41,322 nt of DNA, taken from positions 1 through 41,322 of the forward strand of contig NZ_CAIWTY010000083.1 in NCBI RefSeq assembly GCF_903915725.1. The letters are read 5' to 3'. Made by a program: the position numbers and the translations under genes. The notes below the pieces were generated by a model. It was not told where the DNA came from, did no database searches, and saw only the letters and a program-made list of their open reading frames with translations. Origin of the DNA: an uncultured Rhodopila sp. (lineage in GTDB: Bacteria > Pseudomonadota > Alphaproteobacteria > Acetobacterales > Acetobacteraceae). This document shows, piece by piece, positions 27,181-35,194 of this stretch (position 1 is its first letter; each line of letters starts with the position of its first letter).

Positions 27181-28110
27181 TCAAAACTCCAGAGTGATCG
27201 CGGCGTAGCGCGGATCGCGGAACGTTTCAAACAGCGCGTCCTGCAGCGGGGTCGGCCGCACGCCGAACAGGCCGGGCCAGTCGATCACCTCGAACAATTC
27301 CGGAGTGGCGAGTGCCCGCAATTGCTTGGTGGTAAAGGGCGGATTCTTGTCCACTGCCGCGTAGGCGCTCAGGGCGAACCAGAACAGGCTATAGGGTATC
27401 TTCACAATCGGCGCTTTGGCGTCCACGGCCGAGCGCACCAGGCGCATCAGGTCGATGTAGTCGATGCGTTCCAGCCCGCTGATATTGTGCGCGGTTCCGC
27501 TCAGCCGCTGTTCCAGGCACGCCATGATGATCTCGCAGAAATCGCCGGCGAACAGAGGCTGGCGGGCGTAACGGCCGTCGCCGGGAATCGGGAATACCGG
27601 TGCACGCTTCATAAAGCGAGCCAGCCAGCCGAGATGCTTGCGATCGAACCAGCCGAACATCAGCGTCGGGCGAAGAACCACCGTGGGGTTGGCGTAGGCC
27701 AATACCATCGCCTCCTGTGCCTTCTTGGTCTCCGTATACCAATCGACCGCGACGGAGTTGACGACAGAAGAACTGATATGCACGAGGTGGCAACCACCGC
27801 GGCGAGCCACCGCGTCCAGCAGACGCCGGGTCGCCTGCAAATTGTTGCGGTTGAACTCCGCTTCCACCAGCCCGCCGATCTGGGCATGGCCGACGACGAT
27901 CGAGTCGGCGCCGTCCAATGCCTGCTCCCAGGGACCCGGCTCCGCCATGTCAGCCTCCACCACCTGGATATCCGGATGGAGCTCGCGCAGGATGCGGACA
28001 TTGGCTTTGTGCTTGTCGATTCCCACGATCGTTTGGCCGCCGCGCTGTTTCAGGCGGGCAATCAGATTTTGACCAATCAGGCCGGCCGCACCGGTGACGA
28101 CGATCTTCAA
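27181..28110 (-). CDS. NAD-dependent epimerase/dehydratase (extended SDR)
   Basis: A 309-aa extended short-chain dehydrogenase/reductase. The cofactor motif TGAAGLIGQNL lies at about residues 6-16, Ser113 is in HISSS, and the catalytic YTETK has Tyr125 and Lys129. A C-terminal substrate domain follows (RPTLMFGWFDRKHL, DFCEIIMACLEQRL). The start appears to be TTG at 28110, which gives the exact usual N-terminus, MKIVVTGAAG. It sits 16 bases downstream of the DprE1-DprE2 fusion gene and 6 bases before the FAD oxidoreductase. It probably modifies a nucleotide- or lipid-linked sugar in the same pathway. Confidence 0.85.
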   Translation of the reverse strand: MKIVVTGAAGLIGQNLIARLKQRGGQTIVGIDKHKANVRILRELHPDIQVVEADMAEPGPWEQALDGADSIVVGHAQIGGLVEAEFNRNNLQATRRLLDAVARRGGCHLVHISSSVVNSVAVDWYTETKKAQEAMVLAYANPTVVLRPTLMFGWFDRKHLGWLARFMKRAPVFPIPGDGRYARQPLFAGDFCEIIMACLEQRLSGTAHNISGLERIDYIDLMRLVRSAVDAKAPIVKIPYSLFWFALSAYAAVDKNPPFTTKQLRALATPELFEVIDWPGLFGVRPTPLQDALFETFRDPRYAAITLEF

Positions 28111-28126
28111 GGGTCGGTGCCTTCGT

Positions 28127-30259
28127 CTATAATGAGGTTCGGTGGAAGATGAAGCGCGGCGTGGCCCGGACCATTAACATGATCAACCGCCAGAAGCCCG
28201 GCGTGTAGCATACCGGGCGCCCCGCCCCGATCGCACGGACAATATCGGACGCCACTTTTTCCGGCGTCGCCCAAAGCGGCGAGGAGCGATCCAGATGCGC
28301 GGTCATCCTGGTCGCGACGAAGCCGGGCCTGATATCCACCACGGCCACACCGGCCGATGCCAGCCTGTGTCGCAAACCCTCCAGCAGGCATTGCAGTCCG
28401 CCTTTCGCAGCGCCATAGACATAGTTGCTTTTGCGGCCACGATCCCCGGCAACCGAACTGATCGCCGCGATCGTGCCACGACCGCGGGACTGGAACCGGT
28501 TGGCGAGTTCATTGAGAAGCACCGCCGTGCCGGTCAGATTAACCGTCAACAACGCTACGGTCGTCGCCGGATCCCGTTCGGCGTCCGCCTGATCGGCCAT
28601 CATGCCGTAGGCGATCAGAGCCACGTCCAGGCCACCGAATCGGTCCCAGGCGGCACCGGCCAGGGCTGGCAAGGTTTCGAGCTGCGCGAAATCGCCGTGC
28701 AGAACCGCTATCTCGGGCGCGCCGCGAACAGCAAGGTCCGCTTCCAGCGCCGCCAGGGCCACGGCATCGCGCCCGGCCAGAACCAGCCGGTCACCGGCCT
28801 CCGCATACCGGCGCGCGGCGGCCGTTGCGATGGTGGACGTCGCGCCGAAAATCGCAACGGTCCGGCGGGGGGCGGTTGGTTCGTTCATGAACCGGGCTTC
28901 TAGCCCGGACCCTGGCACGATAGCGACCCTCCGCGCGAATGCGGATGTAAATCCAGGGTCGATGTGCGGCAGGAATTTCGCCAGATCGGGATAGCCCAGG
29001 CGGAATGTCGCGGCTGTCATCAGCCCATCCTTGGCCGGATAAAGACGGCCGCCGGCCTGCACCACCATCTGTTCGAGTTCAGCCAAAAGGGTGCGCGTGC
29101 GGACGCCGCGGTTGGCGAAGTCAAGCGCCAGCGTGGCGCCCGGCGCGGGGAATGACAGCATACCCGGCGATTCTCGCTGGCCGAACAGTTTCAGGACGGA
29201 CAAAACCGAACCCTGGCCCGACTGGGCGATTCGGTCGAGCAGCGCCGCCAGCGTGTCCTGCGCCTGATCCAACGGCACCACGCATTGAAACTGGTAAAAC
29301 CCGCGCGGCCCGTAGACTCGGTTCCACAAACCGACAGCGTCCAGCGGGTAAAAGACTTTCTCGTAACTCCCGATATGGCGGGTCCGGCCGCGACGCCCCA
29401 GCTTGCGCCAGTACAAAGCGTTAAAAATTCTTACCAAGGGCGGCGCGACGAGGCAGACAGGTAACGGAATCGGAACGCTTAGCCGCACCTCACGCCCGGG
29501 CGGAGCGGCGCCGCGACCCGCAACGTGCCGGGCGCGCGAGAAGATCCCGCGTCCAAGCCCGCGTCCGCGTGCCACGCAATCGATCCACGCGGCGGTGTAT
29601 TCCCATTCCGCGTCGGATTCACCCGCCAAAGTAAAGAAGTCCGCCAGGCAATCGAAGCGGATATCCTCGGCCTCCACCGCCAGGCCCGGAACCCTGCGCA
29701 GTTGGATTGTCGCGTTGATGATCAGTCCGGTCAGGCCAAGGCCGCCGATCGTGGCGGCGAAAAGCTCCGGATGGTGGTCGCGGGAGCAGGCGATGCGGGA
29801 CCCGTCGCTACGGGCGAGTTCAAACGAAACGACGTGGCATCCGAATGTGCCGAACTGGTGATGGTTCTTGCCATGCACGTCGTTGGCAATGGCTCCCCCG
29901 ACGGTCACGAAGCGTGTCCCTGGGGTGACCGGAAGCAGCCAGCCGGCACCGCCGGCCTCCGGGCGGCAGATCGCCGCCAGGATATCCGCGAGGCGCACGC
30001 CCGCCTCGCAGGTCAGTATGCCGGTGGCGGCATCGAAGGCGATAAAGCGGTCAAGCCCGGTGCAGTCAATCAGGCTTCCTCCGGGATTGAGGGCGGCATC
30101 GCCGTAGGACCGCCCGCACCCGAAGGCGGTCACCGGCAGGTCATCCGCCGCCGTCAGAGCCTGCACCGCGTCCTGTTGCGTCGGCGGCCGGCTGACCCGG
30201 TGCCGCGCGCGGATAACGCGCCCCCAGGAGCGGTAATCATTTCGCCAGGCCGAGGTCAA
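28127..30259 (-). CDS. DprE1-DprE2 fusion: polyprenylphosphoryl-beta-D-ribose 2'-epimerase
   Basis: A 710-aa protein that would turn polyprenyl-phospho-ribose into polyprenyl-phospho-arabinose by oxidation and then reduction. Residues 1-457 match DprE1: GRSYGD with Tyr52, VTVGGAIANDVHGKNHH with His129, KLFG, and YPAKDG with Lys410, the equivalents of the mycobacterial FAD and active-site residues. Residues 458-710 match DprE2, an SDR with YGAAK (Tyr615, Lys619). Both halves are full length; in mycobacteria they are separate proteins. The start is TTG at 30259, overlapping the upstream stop as TTGA. Position 378, equivalent to Cys387 of M. tuberculosis DprE1, is Ala. Localisation is probably cytoplasmic or membrane-associated. 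Confidence 0.88.
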   Translation of the reverse strand: MTSAWRNDYRSWGRVIRARHRVSRPPTQQDAVQALTAADDLPVTAFGCGRSYGDAALNPGGSLIDCTGLDRFIAFDAATGILTCEAGVRLADILAAICRPEAGGAGWLLPVTPGTRFVTVGGAIANDVHGKNHHQFGTFGCHVVSFELARSDGSRIACSRDHHPELFAATIGGLGLTGLIINATIQLRRVPGLAVEAEDIRFDCLADFFTLAGESDAEWEYTAAWIDCVARGRGLGRGIFSRARHVAGRGAAPPGREVRLSVPIPLPVCLVAPPLVRIFNALYWRKLGRRGRTRHIGSYEKVFYPLDAVGLWNRVYGPRGFYQFQCVVPLDQAQDTLAALLDRIAQSGQGSVLSVLKLFGQRESPGMLSFPAPGATLALDFANRGVRTRTLLAELEQMVVQAGGRLYPAKDGLMTAATFRLGYPDLAKFLPHIDPGFTSAFARRVAIVPGSGLEARFMNEPTAPRRTVAIFGATSTIATAAARRYAEAGDRLVLAGRDAVALAALEADLAVRGAPEIAVLHGDFAQLETLPALAGAAWDRFGGLDVALIAYGMMADQADAERDPATTVALLTVNLTGTAVLLNELANRFQSRGRGTIAAISSVAGDRGRKSNYVYGAAKGGLQCLLEGLRHRLASAGVAVVDIRPGFVATRMTAHLDRSSPLWATPEKVASDIVRAIGAGRPVCYTPGFWRLIMLMVRATPRFIFHRTSL
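28892..28908. repeat. Perfect hairpin at the DprE1/DprE2 joint
   Basis: A 7-bp perfect inverted repeat with a 3-base loop (ccgggct, tct, agcccgg) lies a few bases on the 5' side of the DprE2 start codon equivalent (28888-28886 on the minus strand). It encodes the linker SGLEAR between the two domains. One alternative reading frame on the minus strand has a TAG here, which is where a separate dprE1 could have ended. Confidence 0.6.
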
Positions 30260-31740
30260 AGGCGTGCGGCAATCAAGATCAGAAGGATGATGCCGCCCAT
30301 CGCCAGCGAGAACCGGTCTTTCAGCGCGAACAAAACCGGATCCTCGCTCATGCCGCCATTCACCGCAAGATGCCAAAGCCGAAGGGTCCAAACGAGAAGG
30401 ATCGGCATGATTCCCCAGAGCATGTCGGGACGCGAGTAGATCGCCTGAGGATATTGCTCGTTGATAAGGTAGATCATAAAAATAACGATCGAGGAGATCC
30501 CGGTCGAGATCCCGGTGGCAAGCAGAATCGGCTTGTCCAACTGGCTGTAGCCACGAGCGATCCCGCCGTTCACCATGGTGCTGCCAACACGATGCAACTC
30601 GGCGTAGCGCTTGATCGTCGCCAGCCCGAGGAAAAACAGCATCGAAAACGTGAGCAGCCAGGGCGACAGCATGGTGGTGACCAGCATCCCACCGGCCACC
30701 ACGCGCAGGGTAAACAGACCAGCCAGGACGCTCACGTCGACCATCGCGATCCGTTTTAGGAGCGCACTGTATAGTATCGTGATAAGCAGGTAGGCGAACA
30801 GAGCAACCAGACATCCAAGTGGCAGAAGCAGAGCGGCTGCCGATAGTGATCCGGCGATCATCGCAAAGGCTACAATCACCCCGTCACGCGCAGGGATGGC
30901 TCCACGTGACAATGGACGAAAGCGCTTCTTCGGATGCGCGCGGTCCGCGGCGAGATCGGCAAGATCGTTCAGCAAATATGTCCCGGACGAAAGCACGCCG
31001 AACAGCACGAACAGCGGAATACTGAGCCAGAGCGCCGCATGCTGGCCTGAGAGGATGGGGGCGACGAACACGAGGGCATTCTTGGACCAATGTTGCAGGC
31101 GAAGAGCATTCGCCCAAACCTCGACCCGGGCCTTCGGCAACGGGAAGGTTGCCTCAATCTTTGCATCCGGAGGGAGCATGCGAGCCAACCGCTGCACCGG
31201 TCCCACCAGAACCACATTGGCCGCCCGGGCAAAGATCGGGAGGTCAACAACGTCGTTTCCCGCATAGGTGAAGGACGGCCCGAGGGCGGCTTCTATGGCA
31301 TCAGCCTTCGCTACGCCGCTGAGGTTGATGGTTCCATCAGATCCGCGGACCACGTCGAATAATTGCAGATGCGCCGCGACGGCATCCGCGATCGACTGAT
31401 CGGCGGCGGTGAAAAGCCCAATGCGCCGGCCGGACGCGCGTTCTGCGCGCAGGAAGGCGAGCAGATCCTGGTTGTACGGCAGGTTGGCGGGATCGAACCT
31501 GACGCTCTCCGCGACAGTTCGCTTAAACGCGGCCTTTCCCGTTCGCAGCGAAGTCGCCAGCCGGACCGCGCGTCGCGGCGAATGCGCTGCCATTCCGATC
31601 AGCGCCTCGTGCAGCGTGTCCGATAGGGCAAGAGTACCGTCCAGATCCACTGCCAGCGGCGGACGACCGTTATCCAAAGTGCTGAGCCGGGCGCCGGTGG
31701 GCATGGAAGTCCCAACACGATTTGCAGCTAGGGTAGTCAC
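30256..31740 (-). CDS. HAD phosphatase-UbiA prenyltransferase fusion (polyprenyl-phosphate phosphoribosyltransferase)
   Basis: A 494-aa protein. Residues about 25-195 are a HAD hydrolase with DLDGT (Asp32, Asp34), a Thr in LFTAAD, the Lys in GVAKAD and GNDVVD (160s). Residues about 205-494 are a UbiA-family enzyme with N258-D259-x2-D262-x3-D266 (LLNDLADLAADRAHPKKRFR) and IKRYAELHR, both close to the mycobacterial DPPR synthase Rv3806c. About nine membrane helices are present. It would transfer phosphoribose from PRPP to polyprenyl phosphate and then probably remove the 5'-phosphate, replacing a separate phosphatase. The GTG at 31740 is assumed; an ATG at 31704 is also possible. It is the first gene of the leftward operon. 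Confidence 0.85.
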   Translation of the reverse strand: MTTLAANRVGTSMPTGARLSTLDNGRPPLAVDLDGTLALSDTLHEALIGMAAHSPRRAVRLATSLRTGKAAFKRTVAESVRFDPANLPYNQDLLAFLRAERASGRRIGLFTAADQSIADAVAAHLQLFDVVRGSDGTINLSGVAKADAIEAALGPSFTYAGNDVVDLPIFARAANVVLVGPVQRLARMLPPDAKIEATFPLPKARVEVWANALRLQHWSKNALVFVAPILSGQHAALWLSIPLFVLFGVLSSGTYLLNDLADLAADRAHPKKRFRPLSRGAIPARDGVIVAFAMIAGSLSAAALLLPLGCLVALFAYLLITILYSALLKRIAMVDVSVLAGLFTLRVVAGGMLVTTMLSPWLLTFSMLFFLGLATIKRYAELHRVGSTMVNGGIARGYSQLDKPILLATGISTGISSIVIFMIYLINEQYPQAIYSRPDMLWGIMPILLVWTLRLWHLAVNGGMSEDPVLFALKDRFSLAMGGIILLILIAARL

Positions 31741-32186
31741 CGTTTCGGATTTCCAGCTAAAGTACAGTCGCCAAGCGTAACACTTCTGCTGCCGGGCAAG
31801 CGGTCACCTCATTCGTCAGCTCACGATCGAGTGAGAGCACGGGGCGGCGAAGCTGTCAACGCCCTTGACCGGACGGATCGCGGCTCGGATTCGCCTGACC
31901 GTTGTAGAAATAATTGTCTTGAGCGATTCGTTTCGATGCGGGGTTCGGCATACTTGCTCACCAGCACATGCGCCGGCAGCGCCTCTGGCATCGGGCCGGC
32001 TTCGATCGACCGGTCCGCCGCCCCCAAAGCTGAGCGGGAACGACCTGAGACATCGGTGCGCTCAGAGATAATTACTGTGAGGTTCGCCAAGCCGGCAAAA
32101 CCGCCTGGAACTTCCAGATCGATGATCCGGACCGCATCCGGTCGATCGGGTCCCGCGAGTGGAGGATGTCGATACCCAGACTGATT
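31741..32186. other. Upstream region of the polyprenyl-phosphate pentose cluster
   Basis: Apart from the IS66 remnant no gene is seen. The first 150 bases next to 31740 should hold the cluster promoter. No clear -35/-10 was picked by eye. Confidence 0.4.
31941..32090 (-). mobile_element. IS66-type transposase remnant
   Basis: A minus-strand reading of this stretch contains VIISERTDV, then ADRSIEAGPMPEALPAHVLVSKYAEP. This resembles the IS66 TnpC segment of the type RPIERGxxGPGLLAHVLVSKYADH. Another frame just before it gives VVPAQL, matching the VPAQF of IS66, so the fragment is frameshifted. Sequence resembling the rest of the transposase was not found. It is a dead fragment in the 445-base gap upstream of the arabinose-type cluster. 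Confidence 0.6.
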
Positions 32187-33212
32187 TCAGTGCAGCCTGG
32201 GTGATTTCAGGAAGCTGACCCGATCCGCCGAACGCACCGCGACTCGCTTCGGCGAGCCGTCCCGCTCGATCCGCAGCCGCACCTCGGCACCCGCGCTGCC
32301 GGACGACCAGACTCGCCGCCAAAGACCCGCGAGATCGGGGATTTCCTCGTCGTTCACAGTCAGGATCTTGTCGCCGGCCCGCACGCCGGCCTGCTCCGCC
32401 GGCCCGTTATCCGCCAGGCCGCCGACGACCAGCGTTTCATCCGAGTCGGTGGCATACAGGCCGAGCCACGGCCGCGCCGGGCGATTGACCCGCCCGAAAC
32501 TCAGCAGATCCGGCAGAATCGGCGCCAACAGGCCGATCGGCACGACCATGTTCATGTCGAGGCGGCGGCCCTTGCCGTCCCCCTGCTGCATGATCAGGGA
32601 GCCGATGCCCATCAGCTTGCCGTCGGTGCCAATCAGGCCGCAGCCGCCCCAGAACGGGTGGGCGGGCGCGGTGAACAGTGCGTCGTCCAGGACATATTCC
32701 CAATATCCGGCGAACTCCTGGCGTCCGACAACCCGGGTCTCGACGGTGTTGCGGCGGCCGCCCGCGGCGGCCATGACCGCCTGGTCGCCGACTTTCAGAC
32801 GATCCGAATCGCCCAGCTCCATCGACGGCACATCGAGCTGGCCAAGCGCCTGCACCAGGCCGAAGCCGCTTTCCTGATCGTATGCCAGGGCATGACCCGG
32901 GATCGCCTGCCCCTCGGACGTGGTGATCCAGATCGTCTCGGCTTCCGTGATGAGGTAGCCAATGGTGGCGATCAGGCCGGTGCCCTTGATCACGACCCCG
33001 TTGCCGCTGCGCTCGGTGCCCAGCGTATTCGCGGTGAAGGCGTCGTCCGGGACATAAGTCTTGAGGCCGACTATAGCCTTCAGCGTCTGCTCAAGGTCGA
33101 ATGAATAGTCCCCTGGATCGGGCTGCAGATTAGACGGGATTTCCCAGTCTTCCCGTTTCATCCCACGGCGTCGTCCCGGATTCGGGCGGCCCTTCGGTGG
33201 CGTGTCGGTCAT
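32187..33212 (-). CDS. HtrA-like PDZ protein with a missing catalytic triad
   Basis: A 341-aa protein with the layout of an S1C (DegP/HtrA) protease followed by one PDZ domain (PWLGLYATDSDETL, PAEQAGVRAGDKILTVNDEE, about 245-330). Aligned by hand to the usual motifs, the catalytic His is Tyr86 (GLIATIGYLIT versus GLIVTNYHVV), the Asp is Gly116 (YDQESGFGLV), and the Ser loop GNSGG reads PFWGGCG. The protease site is thus apparently lost, and no signal peptide is visible (Arg/Pro-rich N-terminus). A binding or scaffold role is more likely than proteolysis. The ATG at 33212 is used. Confidence 0.82.
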   Translation of the reverse strand: MTDTPPKGRPNPGRRRGMKREDWEIPSNLQPDPGDYSFDLEQTLKAIVGLKTYVPDDAFTANTLGTERSGNGVVIKGTGLIATIGYLITEAETIWITTSEGQAIPGHALAYDQESGFGLVQALGQLDVPSMELGDSDRLKVGDQAVMAAAGGRRNTVETRVVGRQEFAGYWEYVLDDALFTAPAHPFWGGCGLIGTDGKLMGIGSLIMQQGDGKGRRLDMNMVVPIGLLAPILPDLLSFGRVNRPARPWLGLYATDSDETLVVGGLADNGPAEQAGVRAGDKILTVNDEEIPDLAGLWRRVWSSGSAGAEVRLRIERDGSPKRVAVRSADRVSFLKSPRLH

Positions 33213-33277
33213 GGTCTGATTATATCGTTCCTTTCACTGCGACGGGCAATGCCCGCCCGCCGCGGATGATGCCGAAA

Positions 33278-33823
33278 TCAACCGCCCGATGCATGGCGGT
33301 TCGCCGCCAATTCGTCCGGGGTAAGCTGGAATCCGGCGATGACCGAGTAGGCGGCCGCCGTTTTCGCTGGCGAGACCGGAAGATCCATGTCGATTTCGGG
33401 ACTCGACATCGTCAGCCGATCGACATTCGGCGGGAAGACGACATGCACAGGATACGCCTGCTCCGTCAGGACGTTGTCTCCCTCGGTGATCGCGAGGAAG
33501 ACCGGCACGTCTGCCTCCCGCCCGCGCATCGCCGGGCCGCGTTGGACCGAGAACGAGATCACCACCTTCGCCGGCAGCATGGATTTGTCGTCGCCGGTGG
33601 CGCAACTGCCATCGATTTTCATCAGGCGTGCCTGCACGATCAGGTCGGTCACGTCGTGCGCCGGACCGGCCCCGGCATAGCGATTGAGGTCGGCCAGCTG
33701 CGGAATCAGGCGGACATTCGGGCATTGCGGGGCGAACGCATTGCGCTCGGGACCGCACCCGAACAACGGGAGCAGCATCAGCGGCAGGCACAGGCGGATA
33801 GCAGAACACAGACCGTCAGACAT
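33278..33823 (-). CDS. Putative lipoprotein of unknown function
   Basis: A 181-aa protein with an N-terminal lipoprotein signal (LCLPLMLLPLFGCGPE, lipobox LFGC with Cys23). The mature part contains VTDLIVQARLMKIDGSC, VVISFSVQRGP and ADVPVFLAITEG. These suggest a beta-rich domain facing the periplasm. It is 65 bases upstream of the HtrA-like gene and on the same strand, so the two may be co-transcribed. I do not recognise a named family. Confidence 0.78.
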   Translation of the reverse strand: MSDGLCSAIRLCLPLMLLPLFGCGPERNAFAPQCPNVRLIPQLADLNRYAGAGPAHDVTDLIVQARLMKIDGSCATGDDKSMLPAKVVISFSVQRGPAMRGREADVPVFLAITEGDNVLTEQAYPVHVVFPPNVDRLTMSSPEIDMDLPVSPAKTAAAYSVIAGFQLTPDELAANRHASGG

Positions 33824-34033
33824 AAATCACTCCGCAAGGCGGGATGGGACCGGCCAGCGATTCCGGCCATCACGTGCCGCATTCTGCTACCCGCGGACGT
33901 GATGAGCAATGCGGCGATTCGCCCCGTCATCACGGGTTCGTCGTTCGCAGGAGCATTGCGACGAAGCCAACCGCTGATCTTGACGCGTTCGCGAGCGACT
34001 GCTGCGTGGCTCGCAATTGCGGGATCGAGCCTC

Positions 34034-35110
34034 CTAGAGCGCGGCCCGAAGATACTGATGCGGCAGCTCCGGCTTTACCCCGAGCACCTTCGCCGCCCGC
34101 AGCGGCCACGCCGGATCGGCCAGCAGCGAGCGCGCCAGCAGCACCACATCCGCCCGGCCATTGGCGACGATCTCCGCCGCATGCGTCGGCTCGGTGATCA
34201 TCCCGACGGCGCCGGTGGCGATGCCGGCCCCGGCGCGCACCGCGTCGGCGAACGGCACCTGGTAGCCGGGATAGAGCGACGGGATCTTCTGCTCATGCGA
34301 CACGCCGCCGGAGGAACAGTCGATCAGGTCCACCTGCCCGGTCGCGGCCAGCCGGCGGGCGACCGAGACGGTATCCTCGATCGTCAGGCCGCCCTGGATC
34401 CAGTCGGTGCAGGACAGCCGCACCCATAGCGGCAGGTCCGCCGGCCATTCGCCGCGCACCGCCTCGATCACCTCCAGCAGGAAGCGCGAGCGGCCGCCAA
34501 GGTCGCCGCCATAGGAATCGGTGCGGCGGTTGGACACCGGGGACAGGAAGGAATGGCCCAGGTAGCCGTGCGCGCCGTGCACTTCGATGATCTTGAAACC
34601 AGCCTCCCGCGCCATCCGGGCGCTGGCGGCGAACTGGCGGATAATGTCGCCGATTTCGGCGACGGCCAGGGCATGCGGGACGGTGGCGCCGGGAACCGCC
34701 GGCAAGGCGCTGGGTGCGAGCGGGACCCAGCCGCCTTGGTCCAGGCCGATGGGTTTGCCGCCTTCCCACGGCACGTGCGAGGACGCCTTGCGGCCGGCAT
34801 GGGCAAGCTGGATGCCCGGAACCGAACCGCACGCCGTGATCAGTGCAGCCAGCCGGGCCAGCAGCGCCTGGTGCTCCGGCGTATAGAGGCCGAGACAGTG
34901 CGGCGTGATGCGGCCAACGGCGGAGACATGCGCCGCCTCGGTGAAGACGATCCCCGCCCCGCCGGCCGCGCGGGCGCCGAGGTGCTGCACGTGCCAGTCA
35001 TTCCCCAGGCCGTCATTGGCGCTGTATTGACACATCGGGCTGACGACGATGCGGTTGCGCGCGGTGACGGAGCGGAAGCTGATGGGCTGGAACAGCAGCG
35101 GCGTTGACAT
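34034..35110 (-). CDS. NADH:flavin oxidoreductase (old yellow enzyme, NamA/YqjM-like)
   Basis: A 358-aa FMN-dependent ene-reductase on a TIM barrel. The N-terminal SPMCQYSANDGLGNDWH contains the Cys and Tyr typical of the thermophilic-like YqjM class. IQLAHAGRKAS, EVHGAHGYLGHSFLSP with the His pair, and SNRRTDSYGG follow. The C-terminal phosphate-binding part is DVVLLARSLLADPAWPLRAA. It reduces activated C=C bonds with NAD(P)H. It is divergent from pdxY across 84 bases. The physiological substrate is unknown. Confidence 0.92.
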   Translation of the reverse strand: MSTPLLFQPISFRSVTARNRIVVSPMCQYSANDGLGNDWHVQHLGARAAGGAGIVFTEAAHVSAVGRITPHCLGLYTPEHQALLARLAALITACGSVPGIQLAHAGRKASSHVPWEGGKPIGLDQGGWVPLAPSALPAVPGATVPHALAVAEIGDIIRQFAASARMAREAGFKIIEVHGAHGYLGHSFLSPVSNRRTDSYGGDLGGRSRFLLEVIEAVRGEWPADLPLWVRLSCTDWIQGGLTIEDTVSVARRLAATGQVDLIDCSSGGVSHEQKIPSLYPGYQVPFADAVRAGAGIATGAVGMITEPTHAAEIVANGRADVVLLARSLLADPAWPLRAAKVLGVKPELPHQYLRAAL

Positions 35111-35194
35111 GCGGGCAGGATTCCTGACTGGACGAGGCGATGCGCGAGCCTATCGCGCATCGCACCTGCGAATAAACCCGGTGATGGGGCAAGC

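Noticed and set aside
28127..30814. A single 895-residue open frame reaching back to 30814
   Set aside because: The first 185 residues are an antisense-like shadow of the HAD-UbiA gene in another frame. The DprE1 part begins at the TTG at 30259, which overlaps the UbiA stop.
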